A DNA stretch of 64,000 bases from Panagrolaimus kolymaensis (GCA_028622995.1 JAJQJQ010000049.1:744001-808000); one strand, 5' to 3'; positions 38,212 to 50,600 are shown, counted from the first letter of the stretch. Notes: generated from the sequence alone by a model not told the origin. Numbers and translations are program-made.

Positions 38212-38246
38212 GGGCCAGCGTTCGCGCTTCGCGCTCACGCTGGCCC
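38212..38246. repeat. GC-rich hairpin, 10 bp perfect stem, nested inner stem
   Basis: GGGCCAGCGT pairs with ACGCTGGCCC; the 15-base interior contains GCGC-TTC-GCGC, which can pair again. It is strongly GC-rich against the local background. CTAA follows about 12 bases after the stem. It may be the 3' subterminal hairpin of the Helitron, or a relic of another element. Confidence 0.6.
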
Positions 38247-39020
38247 CAAACACGACAAACTAAACTAAAAGGCCATTCATCGTCGGCAGCTATCGAAACT
38301 TTTGTAACAAAATTTGGAAAAGTGTCTTTATAAAATATCCATTTCATATATCCGAGTTGATAGCTTTTTATTTATTACTTTTTTATGCTTTTTCCTATTT
38401 CTCATCTTTCATTGATTTTAAAAAACAATAATGGCTAAAAAATAACCACAAAAATTTCAATATTTTTTCCATCAACTAAACTTTCAAAATTTTTTTGAAT
38501 TATCTTTATGATTGATTCTTTAAAAAATTAATTGCACATACTTAAAAAAAACATGATAGAATAATAACAGAGTAAAAAATGGAAGGAAAAAAATCTCAAC
38601 AATGAAATAAATAAATTAATTAGAAAAAAAAATGGTAAAAAAGTAAACTCAAAAGTTTTAAATGTGTAAATCACAATTTTTTTTTTTTTTGCAACAATAA
38701 AAAAGAAAAGAATGGAGGAATAATAAAAGTTTAGGAAAAAAAGTGAAACAATGAAGAAAAAAAAAGTTTATAAAAAGGCATTTTATTTGCCATAGGCAAA
38801 AAAAATGAGTAAAGTATTGTAATAATAAAAAGTTATGGAATATAAAAAAAAATTTAAAAAATGCGTAAATTATATATAGGAAAATGGATGGATTGATAAT
38901 GGAAAAAAGGAAGGAAGGAAGGATGTCAGTCAAAAGTAAATAATAAATTAATTAAAGATAGAAAAAACTTGGGATTTATATATAAAAAATAAATTAATAT
39001 GCTTTTGTGGTTGCTTTTTT

Positions 39021-42000
39021 TTAGGTTGTTGGAATTGGCGATGGTTGAACAATGGAACGATCTTCAGAAATATTTGATAGTCGCTGAAAAAAAAAGTTTA
39101 TTGTTTAGCATTGGTTTTTTCATTAAGAAGCACAAAGCCAAAAATGTGGGAAATTGATCGAAGTTTTTATTTTTAGATCGAAGCAAAAAGTTTTAGGTTT
39201 TAAAAATTAATATTTTGATTTTTTGTTTGATTTACTTCGATGAATCCAAATTTTGAATTTTATAAAGACGAATGAAACAACTACTTACACTCATTTGTCG
39301 AAGCTCATTCATAATATCTCCAGCTTGTTTTGAAGCTAATTCCATACTTTTCATTCTTGCTTGCCTCCAAAGTTTTTGTTTTTCAAGTTCTTGTGGATCT
39401 AAATTTCTCAAGGATGTTGAGGAGGCTGCAGAATCGGATCTTTGCAGTAACTCAGATGACGAAGCTGATGAAGGAACTGGGGAAGGTGAAATTCCGCTAC
39501 CGCTGCCACCGCTATTATTTGCTAAAGCTGCAGCTTGTGCACGAAGTTCAGCATTTTTTGTTCGAACTACTGCTGGCATTGAAGGCGATACTCTTAAAAA
39601 CAAATAATTTTTAAATAAGTATTATATATATATATTTTTTGGGAGGGAAATGTTATGGGTTTTTTAAGACTTACATATTATTGAGCATTTGTTCATATTC
39701 ATTTGATGGGGAAGCAATCGCATTAGCTTCTTCTGCTTCATTGTTGTAATCATTAAATTTTGGTATATTATTATTTATTATTCTCCGAGTTTCGTCTTCT
39801 TGAAGCTTTTGTAAATCATTTGAACTTATTAAAGGTTTCTTTGGTGGAGGAGCAAATCCTCCGTTGTTGTTGTTTTTTGTGGCTGTTGAATTTGATGTTG
39901 ATGCTGCTGCATTTTGAGCATTGATTTCTTCTTCAAATCTTTTAATTTTTGATACAAATGTTAATTTTTCTGGTACTTGAGTTTTAGCGGTTATATTCTA
40001 AAAAAAATAAATTGGAATATTATTTAGTCGCTGCTTTTAGATTTTTTGGGAAATATATAAACTTATTATTTTAGTTGTTAGACTTACAATTTTAGGTTTA
40101 GGTGCAACTGGTGGAGGAATTTTTGTTGGTTGAACTAAGCGACTCGTGGAAGCAGTTGTTGGAGCAGGACTTGAAGCCGCAATAGGTTCGGGTGAAGTTG
40201 ATGAAGATGTTGGAGGAGTTTTAACTTTTTCCAAAACTGAAGCACTAGGTTGTCGAAGTTGACTGGTAGCAATAGGTTTATTTGGGCTTGTTGGAGATTT
40301 TATTATTGTTGTTGCATCTTCTCTTTTTGTGGGTGATGAAAGAATAAAATTATTACAATCATATGATTGATTTCCATTTTGATTTTGAAGTGCCCTGGAT
40401 TTTGTTTGATAATTAACGCTTTGTTGTTGTTCATTTGCAGCTTCAAGAACTAAATTTCCAAATGATCTCGATCGATTTGGAACGAATGCACTTTTAGGTT
40501 CAGCAGTTAAATTAACAAAATAATTAGGTGAAAAATCTCCTGATGGTTTTCTTGCATGCCCTGAGACACCTGCTTTTTGTTGTTGTTTCACATTAAAAGG
40601 TGTGAAAGCACTTTGTTGACCATTTGTAGTTGTCTCATCCAACGAGAGATGAGGTAATAAAAGCGATGGCATAGATCTTGATGGAGCTAATAAACTTTGA
40701 ACTAAATTTTGTGTGGATTTAAAATTCACTCTTTCAACCACAAGATATAACTCCAAATCAGGATTTACAATTTTAAGGAGAGTTTCAACTTGATTAAGTC
40801 TTGACATTTTTACATTTGTTCCATTTACAGAGAGAATGCGATCGCCAGCTTTTAGTTTTCCGGTACAAGCAGCAGGTCCATGTGGTATTATATCTTTGAT
40901 GCATATAGGCATAGTCGCGGTTCCTCCGCATATTGTAAATCCAGGAGAACCATCAAGTTCACATTTAATTGGAACTGATATAACATCAGTGGAAACTTCG
41001 GGTTCTTCATTTTTAGGAATTAAAATTGGAGCAAATGAAGTTGGTGGCCCTTCACTTGCTAAACTCATTTTTGATTGAGATTGAGAATTAGTGAGTTTTT
41101 CACAAGCGCTATTGCTTGATTCAATTCGTAATTCCATTAAATCTCCTGCATCTTGAATAATGCTTACACATTGGTCATGAGTTAAACCTTTGAGAGGTCG
41201 ACCATTAACTGCAAGAATTTTATCTCCAACACTTATTCCAGCTTGATCCGCGGGTCCACCAGCAACAAGTTTAGAAACAAAAAATCCATGATCGTCATCT
41301 TTAAATGGAATAGCTGAATTAATTCCACCAAAAATTGTCCAACCCAGGGTGTCATCTTGCCTTCGAATGATAACAGTTTTAGTTTCGCATGTTTCCATTG
41401 AAGCCGAAATAGTTGATTGTGGACGATTTTTAAGCACAGATCGAAGAGGGCGAAGTTGAATATTATTTATTTCATCTAAATCTATTCGCATCCCATTTCC
41501 ACTAATTTCAATCATTCCAGTCATATCCCTTGAATTTCGTTTAGCTTGAAGAATAGTTTTTTGATATTTATGTCCAAATTGTTTTGGATGTGGAGTATCA
41601 TATCTCTCAAAATTTCCAATAGCTTTATTTTCTTCTTGACTTTCATTTTCATTTATTTCTTCTTCACTTGCAAGTGGCACATCTCCAGCGAAACATACTC
41701 TTGCACCACCCACCGCAGATTTATTATCTCCATTATGGGGAATAATCGAATAATTCTTTTGAGGAAGCATATAATGATTTAAAACTTTAATATTTGATTT
41801 TCCAATGGATTCTTTGAGGACTCCAATTTTCATTGGACGATCCGCTGATAAATATAATGCGCGGAGGGTATCTTTAATTACGAGTAAAGTATATGGAAGA
41901 TCTTCAAGGGAATTATCTACGACATCAAGAACTCGAAGTTTGCTGAGTCTTCCAATTTCTGAAGGAATTTCTCGAAGTTTATTTGATCGAATAAGTAAAG

Positions 42001-45000
42001 ATCCAAGATTTTCTAAAGATCCAATAGTCGTTGGAAGGGAAATTAATTGATTTGAAGAAACATCGAGAAAATTAAGTTTTTTAAGATTTCCGATACTCGA
42101 TGGAATAGTTTCCAAACGATTTCCATTTAAATATAATTCATGCAAAGCATTTAAACTTCCAATCGATTGAGGAATATCAGAAATGAAATTATTATTTAAT
42201 CTCAGAATTTTTAAATTCGTCAAATGTCGAATACTCGTTGGAATCATTTCTATTTCATTTGAATGCGCATTCAATTCCAACAAATTTGTTAATTCTCCAA
42301 TATCTCGAGGCAAATATTTCAAACGATTATCAGAAATCACCAAAGATTCCAATTTCTTACAACCCAAAATTGAATCCGATAAAGCAATTAAATCATTTTC
42401 TTCGGCATCAAATTCACGCAAATTTTCTAAATCTCCAAAATTTTCAGGCAATTCAGCTAAATTATTTTCTCCCACATCCAATCGTTGGAGTTGTCGAAGT
42501 TTCACGATAGAAGCAGGCAATTGTCGAAGATCGCATTGTCGAGCATCGAGGGAACGTAAATTTTGGAGATTATCAATATTATCCGGAAGTTCAGCAATGG
42601 GATTATTGGAAATATTTAAATGTGTTAAATTTGTTAGCAGAACAATCGATTTTGGAAGGGTTCTAAAAAAATTAACTTTAGTCAATTTAGTCACATAAAA
42701 ATTTTGATTTATCTAAACTTTAATATGTGATTTATGGAATTTTTTTAAGTGCAAGCAAAAAAGGTTGTGAACAATTGCATAAAATTAGGAATTTATTTTG
42801 TTTCAAAGTGTGCTGCACGGAAATAGGAAGGTACAGACAAATTGTGAAGAGTAGTTTATTAGGCACGAAGCCACGTGGTCATTACAGCACATACATGGTT
42901 ACTACAGGAAGTTAAGAGCCTATTAGAGAACATACAATAGAATAAGCTAGGATCACAATAGGAAGTGATGGCTAATTAAGTTTTATTGTCCAGACACTTA
43001 GAGAAGTGACTGTTAGTGCACAACATTCCCCCACACTTACAAGGCCATTACAATAGAAAATGGGACAACAATACAAGCTAACATAGAATAGGCAAGGATA
43101 GTTGACACCACGAGAAGCCATAGAAAGTGAACAAGAGTGGAATCATGAAGTTGACGAACAATTGAGAGTTTACCAGTAGAGTAAGACCAGACCATGAGGA
43201 CGAACCATGAGCATGAACATTAGTAAGAGCATGAACATTAGTAGAGCATGAAAAACATATGCGGTACCATCACCTTTCCTCCCAGAGAAAGAGAAGTTCT
43301 TAGGTTGGAACATCACGTTGATGGAGACGATAGCACGAGCATGATCACGAAGTAAGTTAGAACATCACCAGGAGCAGATGATGGTTGTTTTTACGCGGAA
43401 AAACAGACAAAAAACGGATGATTTTCTTCCATGAAGTTACCATAAGACCATAATGAGCAGCATTAGACGAAGACGACGTAGTTGAAACATGATACGAAGA
43501 TTTGAAAGTTGAAATGAACATTTGAGATTGAACATTGCACACATTGATGAAGAAGAACAACGAAGTTTGAACATGTTTTGAAGATGTTGAACATCGCATG
43601 GAAGAACATTTGTTGTTGATTTGCACGAGAAACTACACTTGAATTGAGCATTTTAGATAATGACTTTCAGGAGCTTGATGGTTGATATGAAAAGCTAAAG
43701 GTGCTTGACATAAACATGTTACAGCATTAGACGCTTGATATAAACATGTTGAAATTGAAGGATCTTTGGTTGACATCTTAGACGATTAGATCATAGCCAG
43801 AAGACGACGACTTCAACTTCTTTCATCCATCAGCGGTAGTTGAGTCGGCCGAAGCCTTTCTTTTTCTTTTTAGAGTACAAAAATAACAAAATTTCCATGA
43901 GTAGCTTGAGTTTGCGACGTTTGATTGAGGTGACATTGGAGTTGTTTGATGAGAACACAATGCTAGAAAATATGCATGTAGTATCAAGAAAGCAAAAGAG
44001 AAAACCTGATATCAGCACATCATCCTCCCCAACCAAGAGATTGAGCTTTTCAGGAGCTAAAGCGAACTCATTTTGATTACTTCTCCAATGTGGATCACGT
44101 TGATAAGCATAAGAAGAACTTGACGAGCCAAGAGAACAGAAGACGAGCCAAGAGAACAAGATATCCATAGACGGAATCTGCAGCTTTCTTCTTTGATTGA
44201 GATCACGAGTGTGGATCATCGGAGGTTTTGAGATGAGAGTCTTCGGAGCTTGATTTGATTCTTCGGAGGCAGTTGAGTCGAATCACGATCGGCACCACTA
44301 AATTTGTGCTGCACGGAAATAGGAAGGTACAGACAAATTGTGAAGAGTAGTTTATTAGGCACGAAGCCACGTGGTCATTACAGCACATACATGGTTACTA
44401 CAGGAAGTTAAGAGCCTATTAGAGAACATACAATAGAATAAGCTAGGATCACAATAGGAAGTGATGGCTAGTTAGGTTTGTTGTCCAGACACTTAGAGAA
44501 GTGACTGTTAGTGCACAACACAAAGCTTTTAAACTTTTTTATAATTATAAACTTCTTAGTATGACTTACCCAGCCGATAATAAATTACTGCTAAAATCAA
44601 TAACAACCAAATGTGGACTTAATTGCATATCGGGAGCAATATCAACAATGCCTAAAAAAATTTATTTGTTAGATGTCAAGGAGAAAAAACTCAGATAGTA
44701 ACAATTATTAGACAATAATTTTCAAATTTTGATTACAATCTCGATAGTAACAAAAAATTGGAAAGATTTTGGAAAAATTTGTTACTCTCATTTATATTTA
44801 TAAAACTTACGATTATTTCTTATATCTAATTCAACCAAATATTTTAAATCTCCAAATTCAATGGGAATTGTTTCAAATTGATTATTGCTTAAATCCAATC
44901 TTTGAAGTTTGGTTAATTTAAAAAATGCCTAAAAACATAGAAAAAATAAAGTTAAAAATTCGTTGCGAGAGTTGGGAAATTAAAAAGAAAAATAGCTTAC

Positions 45001-45162
45001 AGGTGGTAAATCAACGAGCTGATTCAAACTCAAATCCAATTCTTCAAGATGTTTACCGCATTTTAAAATTGCATCTGGAACGTTTTCTAATTTTTGGCAC
45101 GAATAATCAAGGCTATCAACTTTGCCACGGCAAGCAAAAATGGGGAAGCAAAAGAATTTCAT
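39021..45162 (-). CDS. let-413: LAP-family polarity protein (LET-413/Scribble-like), LRR plus two PDZ, 1,208 aa
   Basis: Exons 45162-45001, 44928-44811, 44651-44570, 42662-40088, 39997-39675, 39592-39289 and 39083-39021 join in frame (3,627 nt). The N-terminus MKFFCFPIFACRGKVDSLD is the LAP signature preceding about sixteen leucine-rich repeats (residues about 35-405), then the LAP-specific RALYLSADRPMKIG stretch. PDZ1 (about 546-632) has LGWTIFGG and PDZ2 (about 679-765) has SPGFTICGG as carboxylate-binding loops. A Ser/Pro/Gln-rich region follows, then PEKLTFVSKIKRFEEEI, as in the Scribble C-terminal part. LAP proteins act at the basolateral membrane and junctions of epithelia to hold apical-basal polarity. 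As I recall, C. elegans LET-413 has one PDZ, so two PDZs here place the protein between LET-413 and four-PDZ Scribble. Intron 3 carries an LTR element and intron 2 two hairpin repeats. Confidence 0.92.
42804..42808. repeat. Target-site duplication CAAAG, left
   Basis: Five bases identical to 44521-44525, flanking the LTR element. Confidence 0.85.
42809..43025 (-). repeat. LTR, 217 bp (3' LTR in the element's orientation)
   Basis: Pairs with 44305-44520. The two differ by a few substitutions and one base, mostly near the stretch before TTGTCCAGAC, which indicates a moderately recent insertion. Confidence 0.88.
44305..44520 (-). repeat. LTR, 216 bp (5' LTR in the element's orientation)
   Basis: Direct-repeat partner of 42809-43025, followed on the minus strand by the proposed primer-binding site at about 44290-44300. 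Confidence 0.88.
44521..44525. repeat. Target-site duplication CAAAG, right
   Basis: Matches 42804-42808 and abuts the outer LTR end. Confidence 0.85.
44694..44740 (+). repeat. 47 bp palindrome family, copy 12 (let-413 intron 2)
   Basis: GATAGTAAC / GATTACAATC with core ACAATAATTTTC. Two bases separate it from the next copy; together they fill most of a 159 bp intron. Confidence 0.75.
44743..44789. repeat. 47 bp palindrome family, copy 13 (let-413 intron 2)
   Basis: GATAGTAACAAA / TTTGTTACTCTC, a long stem. The core is diverged. Confidence 0.75.
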
Positions 45163-45591
45163 TCTTAATAATAATAATTATAACAGCTTTCTTAGTTTTA
45201 ATGAATAAAAGTAAATTAATATTTCCTTCTTTCTTTTTTTGTGAAAGAGTTATAGAGGCAAATCTCTAGGTCATTCCCCTGAAAAAATACAGGCAAATTA
45301 AAACATGAAGATTTTTGTTAATAAAGAAATTAAATTTTGTTTATTTTTTACGAGTTTTTTTTATGCGAAAGAAAAACACGAAAATACACGAGCGCTCAAT
45401 TTTATTGGTAGTAATTAAAATTGGTTAATTTACAAAAGAAATTGTGTACTTTCAAAAAGAAAAACAAAACAATGACTTTAATTAAAAAAAGAAAAGAGAA
45501 ATTTAAGACCTTAAAAATTTTTAAAAGAAAAAACAAGGAAAATTGCAAAGTTTATTATTATTATCAATGTTTTTTGTTTTTATCAAAAAAT

Positions 45592-45638
45592 GAAAGAACT
45601 TCTAATATAAAAAATATTGTTAAATTCGCGTTACTCTC
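45592..45638 (-). repeat. 47 bp palindrome family, degenerate copy 14
   Basis: The right arm CGTTACTCTC is clear, the left arm GAAAGAACT weaker. Core ACAATATTTTTT on the minus strand. The length is again exactly 47. Confidence 0.5.
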
Positions 45639-45655
45639 GCAGCAGCTTTAAAAAT

Positions 45656-45702
45656 GAAAGTTACAGAAATTATCAAAGTATTGTCACTTTTATATTACTA
45701 TC
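45656..45702 (-). repeat. 47 bp palindrome family, copy 15
   Basis: GAAAGTTAC / ATTACTATC ends; core ACAATACTTTG on the minus strand. Confidence 0.7.
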
Positions 45703-46353
45703 ATCATTAACCTTTATAAACTCGAACTAAAGAAAGCAAATCATAAAAATGTGTAAAAAAGAAATGCTGCAAAAAACAAAAGATAATAAATATAAAATAA
45801 AACCACCAATTATTTTCCACTTCATTTTCATAAAATTATTTTTTTATTTATTTTAACCGCCGCGAAATGTTAAAAAAATTTTTAACTCGTTTTTGTGAAT
45901 GAAAAAAAAAAATTAAGAATATTCATAGGAAAATAAAAAAAAACAGGAGAAGATAAAAACACGATTTTGTGGCTGCTGCTGCTGTTGAAAAATCAACCAA
46001 CCATCGATGAAGAAGATTCAATGTGAAGGCTCGCCTCGCCGCCTTCAACGTTTGCCAACGCACCGAAGTAAAAAAAAAATAAAACGGAGCAAGAGATTCT
46101 AATCTCGTTTTTTTACCCGATACCAGAGCGCTTCTTCTTTATTTTTTTCTTCATCTTTCTCCCGTGAAAAAAAAAAGATAGTGAAAAGTAAAAAGGAGCG
46201 AAGTTAGGTATAAATTTAGGTCATTTTAGGAAGAAAAAAATTTTTCTATTGTTTTTTTTTCTTTGCTAGCTGTATCGATTGGAGAAGCAAAAAGCTGCTG
46301 CATTCCTTTAAAATTGGAAGTAGCTATGGCTTGAAAAAAAAGACAATGTTAGT

Positions 46354-46400
46354 GATAGTAATAAAAAAAAGAATTAATTGCTATAAATTTTGTTACTATC
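46354..46400 (-). repeat. 47 bp palindrome family, copy 16
   Basis: GATAGTAATAAAA / TTTTGTTACTATC stem, core GCAATTAATT on the minus strand. Confidence 0.8.
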
Positions 46401-46722
46401 ATCGATTGTTGCTAAATACTTTAAGAAAATGGAAGCCTAAAAATTATATTATACTTATTTTTAAATGGAAGGTCTTGTCTCATTATGCAGGAATGAAATT
46501 CATATACAAATTTTTTCTTTAGCAAAAAAGAAGAAAAGAAACCTCATAAAAAATGCGGAAATAGAAAAAGCAGAAAAGCAATAAAAAAATATTTTTGGTT
46601 TTAAAAATATAATTATCAGCCCACCACACACATAATGTAATAAATATAAAAAGAATAAAAACTCAAAAATGTGTCAATTATTTTTGCAAAATTTAACAGA
46701 GATAATCCAATTTTACCAGAAT

Positions 46723-46769
46723 GATAGTAATCAAATTTTGCAAAAAATTATTAATATAAGATTACTATC
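46723..46769 (-). repeat. 47 bp palindrome family, copy 17
   Basis: GATAGTAATC / GATTACTATC perfect ends, flanked by AAT / ATT, which extend the stem to 13 bp. Confidence 0.82.
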
Positions 46770-47560
46770 ATTAACACTTTTCTATAATAAAAAAAAATAA
46801 CAAGAAAAATATTTTCGTCGTCAAAATATATTTACAGACATCGATTCTGAATTTTTTTCCCCAAATTTTTTTAATAAAAGTGAAAGGAACAACAAAATTA
46901 AAAAAATATATCGAGCAATTTTTATTACTTTCATTTTCCTCTTCTTTTTCTCAAAACCCTCCAAAAACTATGCAAAAGTATGGAAAGAAAAAAGTTTAAT
47001 TATATCTGTTTTCCCATTCATCCCTCCTTTATTATTTTCTTAATTAAACACATTCAAAATAATAATTAAAAAAAGAAGAAACATTCCTTTCTTTCGAAGA
47101 TTAGTTTCTTTTGCACATTTTTTTATTATTATTTTGGCACAAATTCTCATAAATCAATCATCTCATAACTAGGAAAACCCTTCTAAAAAAAAATTCCTAT
47201 GTCTTGCAAAAAAAAAATTCTTCAAAAGCAAAGAAGAAAAGAAAGCAAAAAAGGAAAATGTTGAAATTAAAATATTTTATTTTTTAATGAAAGTAAGAAA
47301 TTAAGAAAAAAAGAAGATTAGTTTCATTTCGTTTATTTATTTTTTCTTCGTCTTCTCATCCTCCTACTTACTTACTTACTTTGTAGCATTGGCTTCAGAG
47401 ATTTAAAAAAATAAAAAGAAGGGCAAATATTTGATATTTATTTTTGGTTTCTTCAAACAAAGAAGAAGAAAAAGTGATGTGTTGAAAAAGAAAAAAAAAT
47501 GAAAATAAATATAAATTTGGAGCGAACGGCGTTTAAAAGATTTTTAGATAAAAAATGGAT

Positions 47561-47607
47561 GATAGTAAAATATATTTGTTAAATATCGCCATAATATTGT
47601 TACTATC
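47561..47607. repeat. 47 bp palindrome family, copy 18
   Basis: GATAGTAAAATAT / ATATTGTTACTATC with one mismatch. Confidence 0.78.
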
Positions 47608-50600
47608 TTTGAATGAAATTTCTATCAGAATGAATTGTAAAAGCCCAAAAGCATGCGTTTCAAATTAAAATGAAAGTAGCTTTATTTTTCAAAAACTTTG
47701 TAAAAAAATTTTTTATTATAGTCATCAAAAATTTTGCAAAAACATAGAATTTTTTGGTACAGAAAGACATAATTATTTTTTTGTTTTGTGCAAAGCCTTA
47801 CATTATTAACCACCTTCCAATTTATTCACATTTGTTGGGGTTACTACGCAACAAAGTTAGTAAAGTAAAGTTAGTTGTGCGCTTTTAAAGAATTGAAAGA
47901 AAAAAGTTCATCTTTTTGAAAAACAAAAGCAGCCATTTTTTAAATTTAAATTAAAATTTTATAGTTTTTTAATCTATGAATATTTTTATTTGGTGAAGCG
48001 AAAAGAAAAACCATTTTAAATTCCTTTAATTTTTTTTTGGTTTCTCAAAATAAAAAAAAAGAAGATTGATTTGAAGAGAAAATAAAATTGGTTTAAGAAA
48101 AAAACAAAAAGAAAATAGATTGAAAAAGAAAAAAAAAGAAAAAAGAGCTTAATGGAATGAAAAAAAAAATGTTTTTTTTCATTCTTTTTCTTACACGTGG
48201 TTTGTCGTCGTCGTCGTCCGTCATCAACTACACCGCCACCAACGAAAGTCTTTTGTTTTTTCTTTATTCTCTTTATTTTTATTTTTTTGCGCGATCGAAC
48301 GTGCTAGAAAAAAAAGTGGCTGCTTTGATTCCATCAACATCGTCAGTAGCTTTTTTCTTTTTAATTGAAGCAATAATAATATTAGTTTGAGAGTTTTAGT
48401 CACCTCACTTGAAGCTCAAAATAAAACTACCTCTTCAAAAACAAATGATGTTGTTGGAGGTTTAATTTTTAAGGATTTGACGTGATTCAAAAAAAAAAGT
48501 AAATAAAAATGAACGCAAAATAAAAAAAAGTGGGATGTTTGTGAAGTTAAAATTAGAACTTTTTTTTTTGAAAAAAATAGTCATTGATTTTAAGTGATTA
48601 AAATAGAAACAAAGCTTACAAAAAAATTGAGAGAATGCAGTTTTTTTTTATTTATTGCTCTGATTCATCAAGACCTTAATCAATCAATCACAAAAATTTG
48701 GTGTTTAGCTAAAATGCAAAGTATGGCAGCAAAATAAAAATTTAAAAATTTTCAGTAATTTACAATTCTGTTACAAATAAAAACAAAAATTTAGACAATG
48801 GTTGACCGGGAAAAAAAGAGAAAGGGCGCAAACGTGGCCGACATTGACACAAACTAAAGACCCATTCTGAGTCAACCAAAAAAATAAAAAATGACCACAG
48901 AGAAGGTCATTGTGGTCAGTCAGTCACTCTCACTCATTTACATTTTCTGTCGCGATGGTTATTGGGTTGGTTGCTAAGGATCAGAGAGAAAGAGAGCAGC
49001 GGTCACTCCACAACCAACACAAAAAAAAACTACACGCATCTTTTTTTTTTGTGGTTCCTCATTTTCCTTATATCGATTGACATGGAGCTCAAACTAAATA
49101 ACTAAAGAATTAAACTAAAACATGCAAAAAATGACCATTTAAAAAAAATTTCCAGCTGTCATTAAGGAAGTAAGAATTAAAAAGTTGGAAGATAAAAGGG
49201 TCAACGAAAAAAAGAAAGAAGCGAAACAAAGAAAAAGAAAATCAAACAAATAAGAAAATTGTGTTTTATTGGAAAATTAATTTGCTTGAATTTTGTTGAA
49301 TTAAGAGTAAGGTGAGGAACTTAAAATTATTCGTTAATTTCTGTGCTAAAAAAATGATGAATTCAAAATTCTTCGCAATTTTTATTTTTAAAAACGCAGA
49401 AAATTACAAAAACTTCACAAAAATAAATAAAGTTCTCTCATTTTTTTTAATAATAAAAAAATTAAAGGCCAAACACGACGACGACCTCTCTTTTCCTCTT
49501 CTCCTTTTTCCCCTTCTGCTCCGCTGCTAAAGTCTTTTTTTTTACAATAATAAAAATATATATAACGCCATTATGAATGAGTGAGTTTTTCTCTTCTTTT
49601 TTATTCATTTTTTTATTGTACAATCTGTTGCTGCGCATCTTTTTTTTTACTGCCACCATCACTATCTATCTCATCAACCCCGTGAAAAAGAAAAAAAGAA
49701 AGAGAAGCGCAATGCTCAGGCCCAAGCCTAAATTCAGGGGCAAGCATCGATGTTGTCGATGGATGGCGACAATAACGATGATGGCCGGCAAAAAAAGAAA
49801 GGAAAGGAAACGAAAGTAAAGGAATGTAGCGCAAAAAAAATATGAATGAATGAACAGTGGCGACCGACCGTCGACTCATCGTCGCGGCAGAGCCCCAAAT
49901 ATATAAAAAACGGACACGAATAAAAAAAAAATGGAATAGGAATGTAACATCAAAAAGAGATATTAAAAAAATGAAAAGAAAATGAAAAAAGAAAAGAAGA
50001 AGATCAATCAATAAATAAGTAAGCATGAATAAATACAAAATACGAAGAAAAAAATGTCGATGGTATTTTATAATTTTTTCTTTTGTGTTTTGTAATTTTT
50101 TTGATTGAAAAAAAAATTAAGGACACGTGAAAATAAAAATGTGAAAGAAGAAGCATGATTTACGAAAAGCAGCAAACGTATGTTTGTTGAAATAAAAGCA
50201 AGCAAGTAGGCCAAGAAAAATTGATTAAAAAGAAACAAAGAAAAAAAAGCGTACAAAAGAAGTCAAAGAACAAAAAAATTTTAAAACTTTAAAGCAATTA
50301 AAGAAATGGAATTAATTATTAAAAAAGTTTTCTTATAATCTTTTAAATTTTGGCATCAAAAAGTTAAAATTAAAACTAAACCGAATTCATTAAACAGACA
50401 GCTATTTTAATTAATTACAACGCCAAATCTCACCACAATAAATCTTCAAAAAAGATACCAAGAATTTTAACCAAATTTTGAAAAAAAATTTAAAAGCATG
50501 AAACACTCAAAGAAGTCGGAGATCAAATTTATAAATGTACAATCATTATTAAAGCATTCAAAAAATGAATGATCGAAATATATAAAAATTCTATCATCCG

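Larger units (their letters stand above)
28279..38246 (+). mobile_element. Autonomous Helitron-like element (ends not precisely known)
   Basis: The body is defined by one intact multi-exon gene (28279-37687) with Helitron Rep and PIF1-type helicase domains. The 3' limit is set tentatively at the strong GC hairpin 38212-38246, the kind of structure expected close to a Helitron 3' end. An (AAAC)n microsatellite at 37983-38010 lies between gene and hairpin. No decisive TC start, CTRR end or short terminal repeat was found, so both borders are approximate. The lack of stops or frameshifts over 9 kb suggests a young, possibly active copy. Confidence 0.75.
37688..39020. other. Region between the Helitron gene and the let-413-like stop codon
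   Basis: It holds the Helitron 3' flank, an (AAAC)7 microsatellite at 37983-38010, the GC hairpin at 38212-38246 and, further right, AT-rich sequence forming the 3' untranslated region of the minus-strand gene. No coding region is supported. Confidence 0.6.
42809..44520 (-). mobile_element. Non-coding LTR retrotransposon (TRIM/SMART-like), 1,712 bp, in let-413 intron 3
   Basis: Two near-identical direct repeats (42809-43025 and 44305-44520) enclose a 1.28 kb interior and are flanked by CAAAG duplications. Read on the minus strand the LTR begins TGTTGTGCAC and ends GTGCAGCACA. Just inside the 5' LTR is TGGTGCCGATCG, a plausible tRNA primer-binding site starting with TGG. Just before the 3' LTR is GTGGGGGAA, a polypurine tract. 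No gag, protease, reverse transcriptase or integrase frame is present; the short open frames inside show no conserved motif. It would depend on enzymes from another LTR element. It is oriented with the host gene and lies wholly in the intron. Confidence 0.88.

Noticed and set aside
41546..42698. Plus-strand open frames of 60-170 codons across the let-413 exon 4
   Set aside because: They are antisense shadows of the leucine-rich-repeat coding strand.
43830..44219. 129-codon frame inside the LTR element
   Set aside because: No gag, protease, reverse transcriptase or integrase motif; composition fits translated non-coding DNA.
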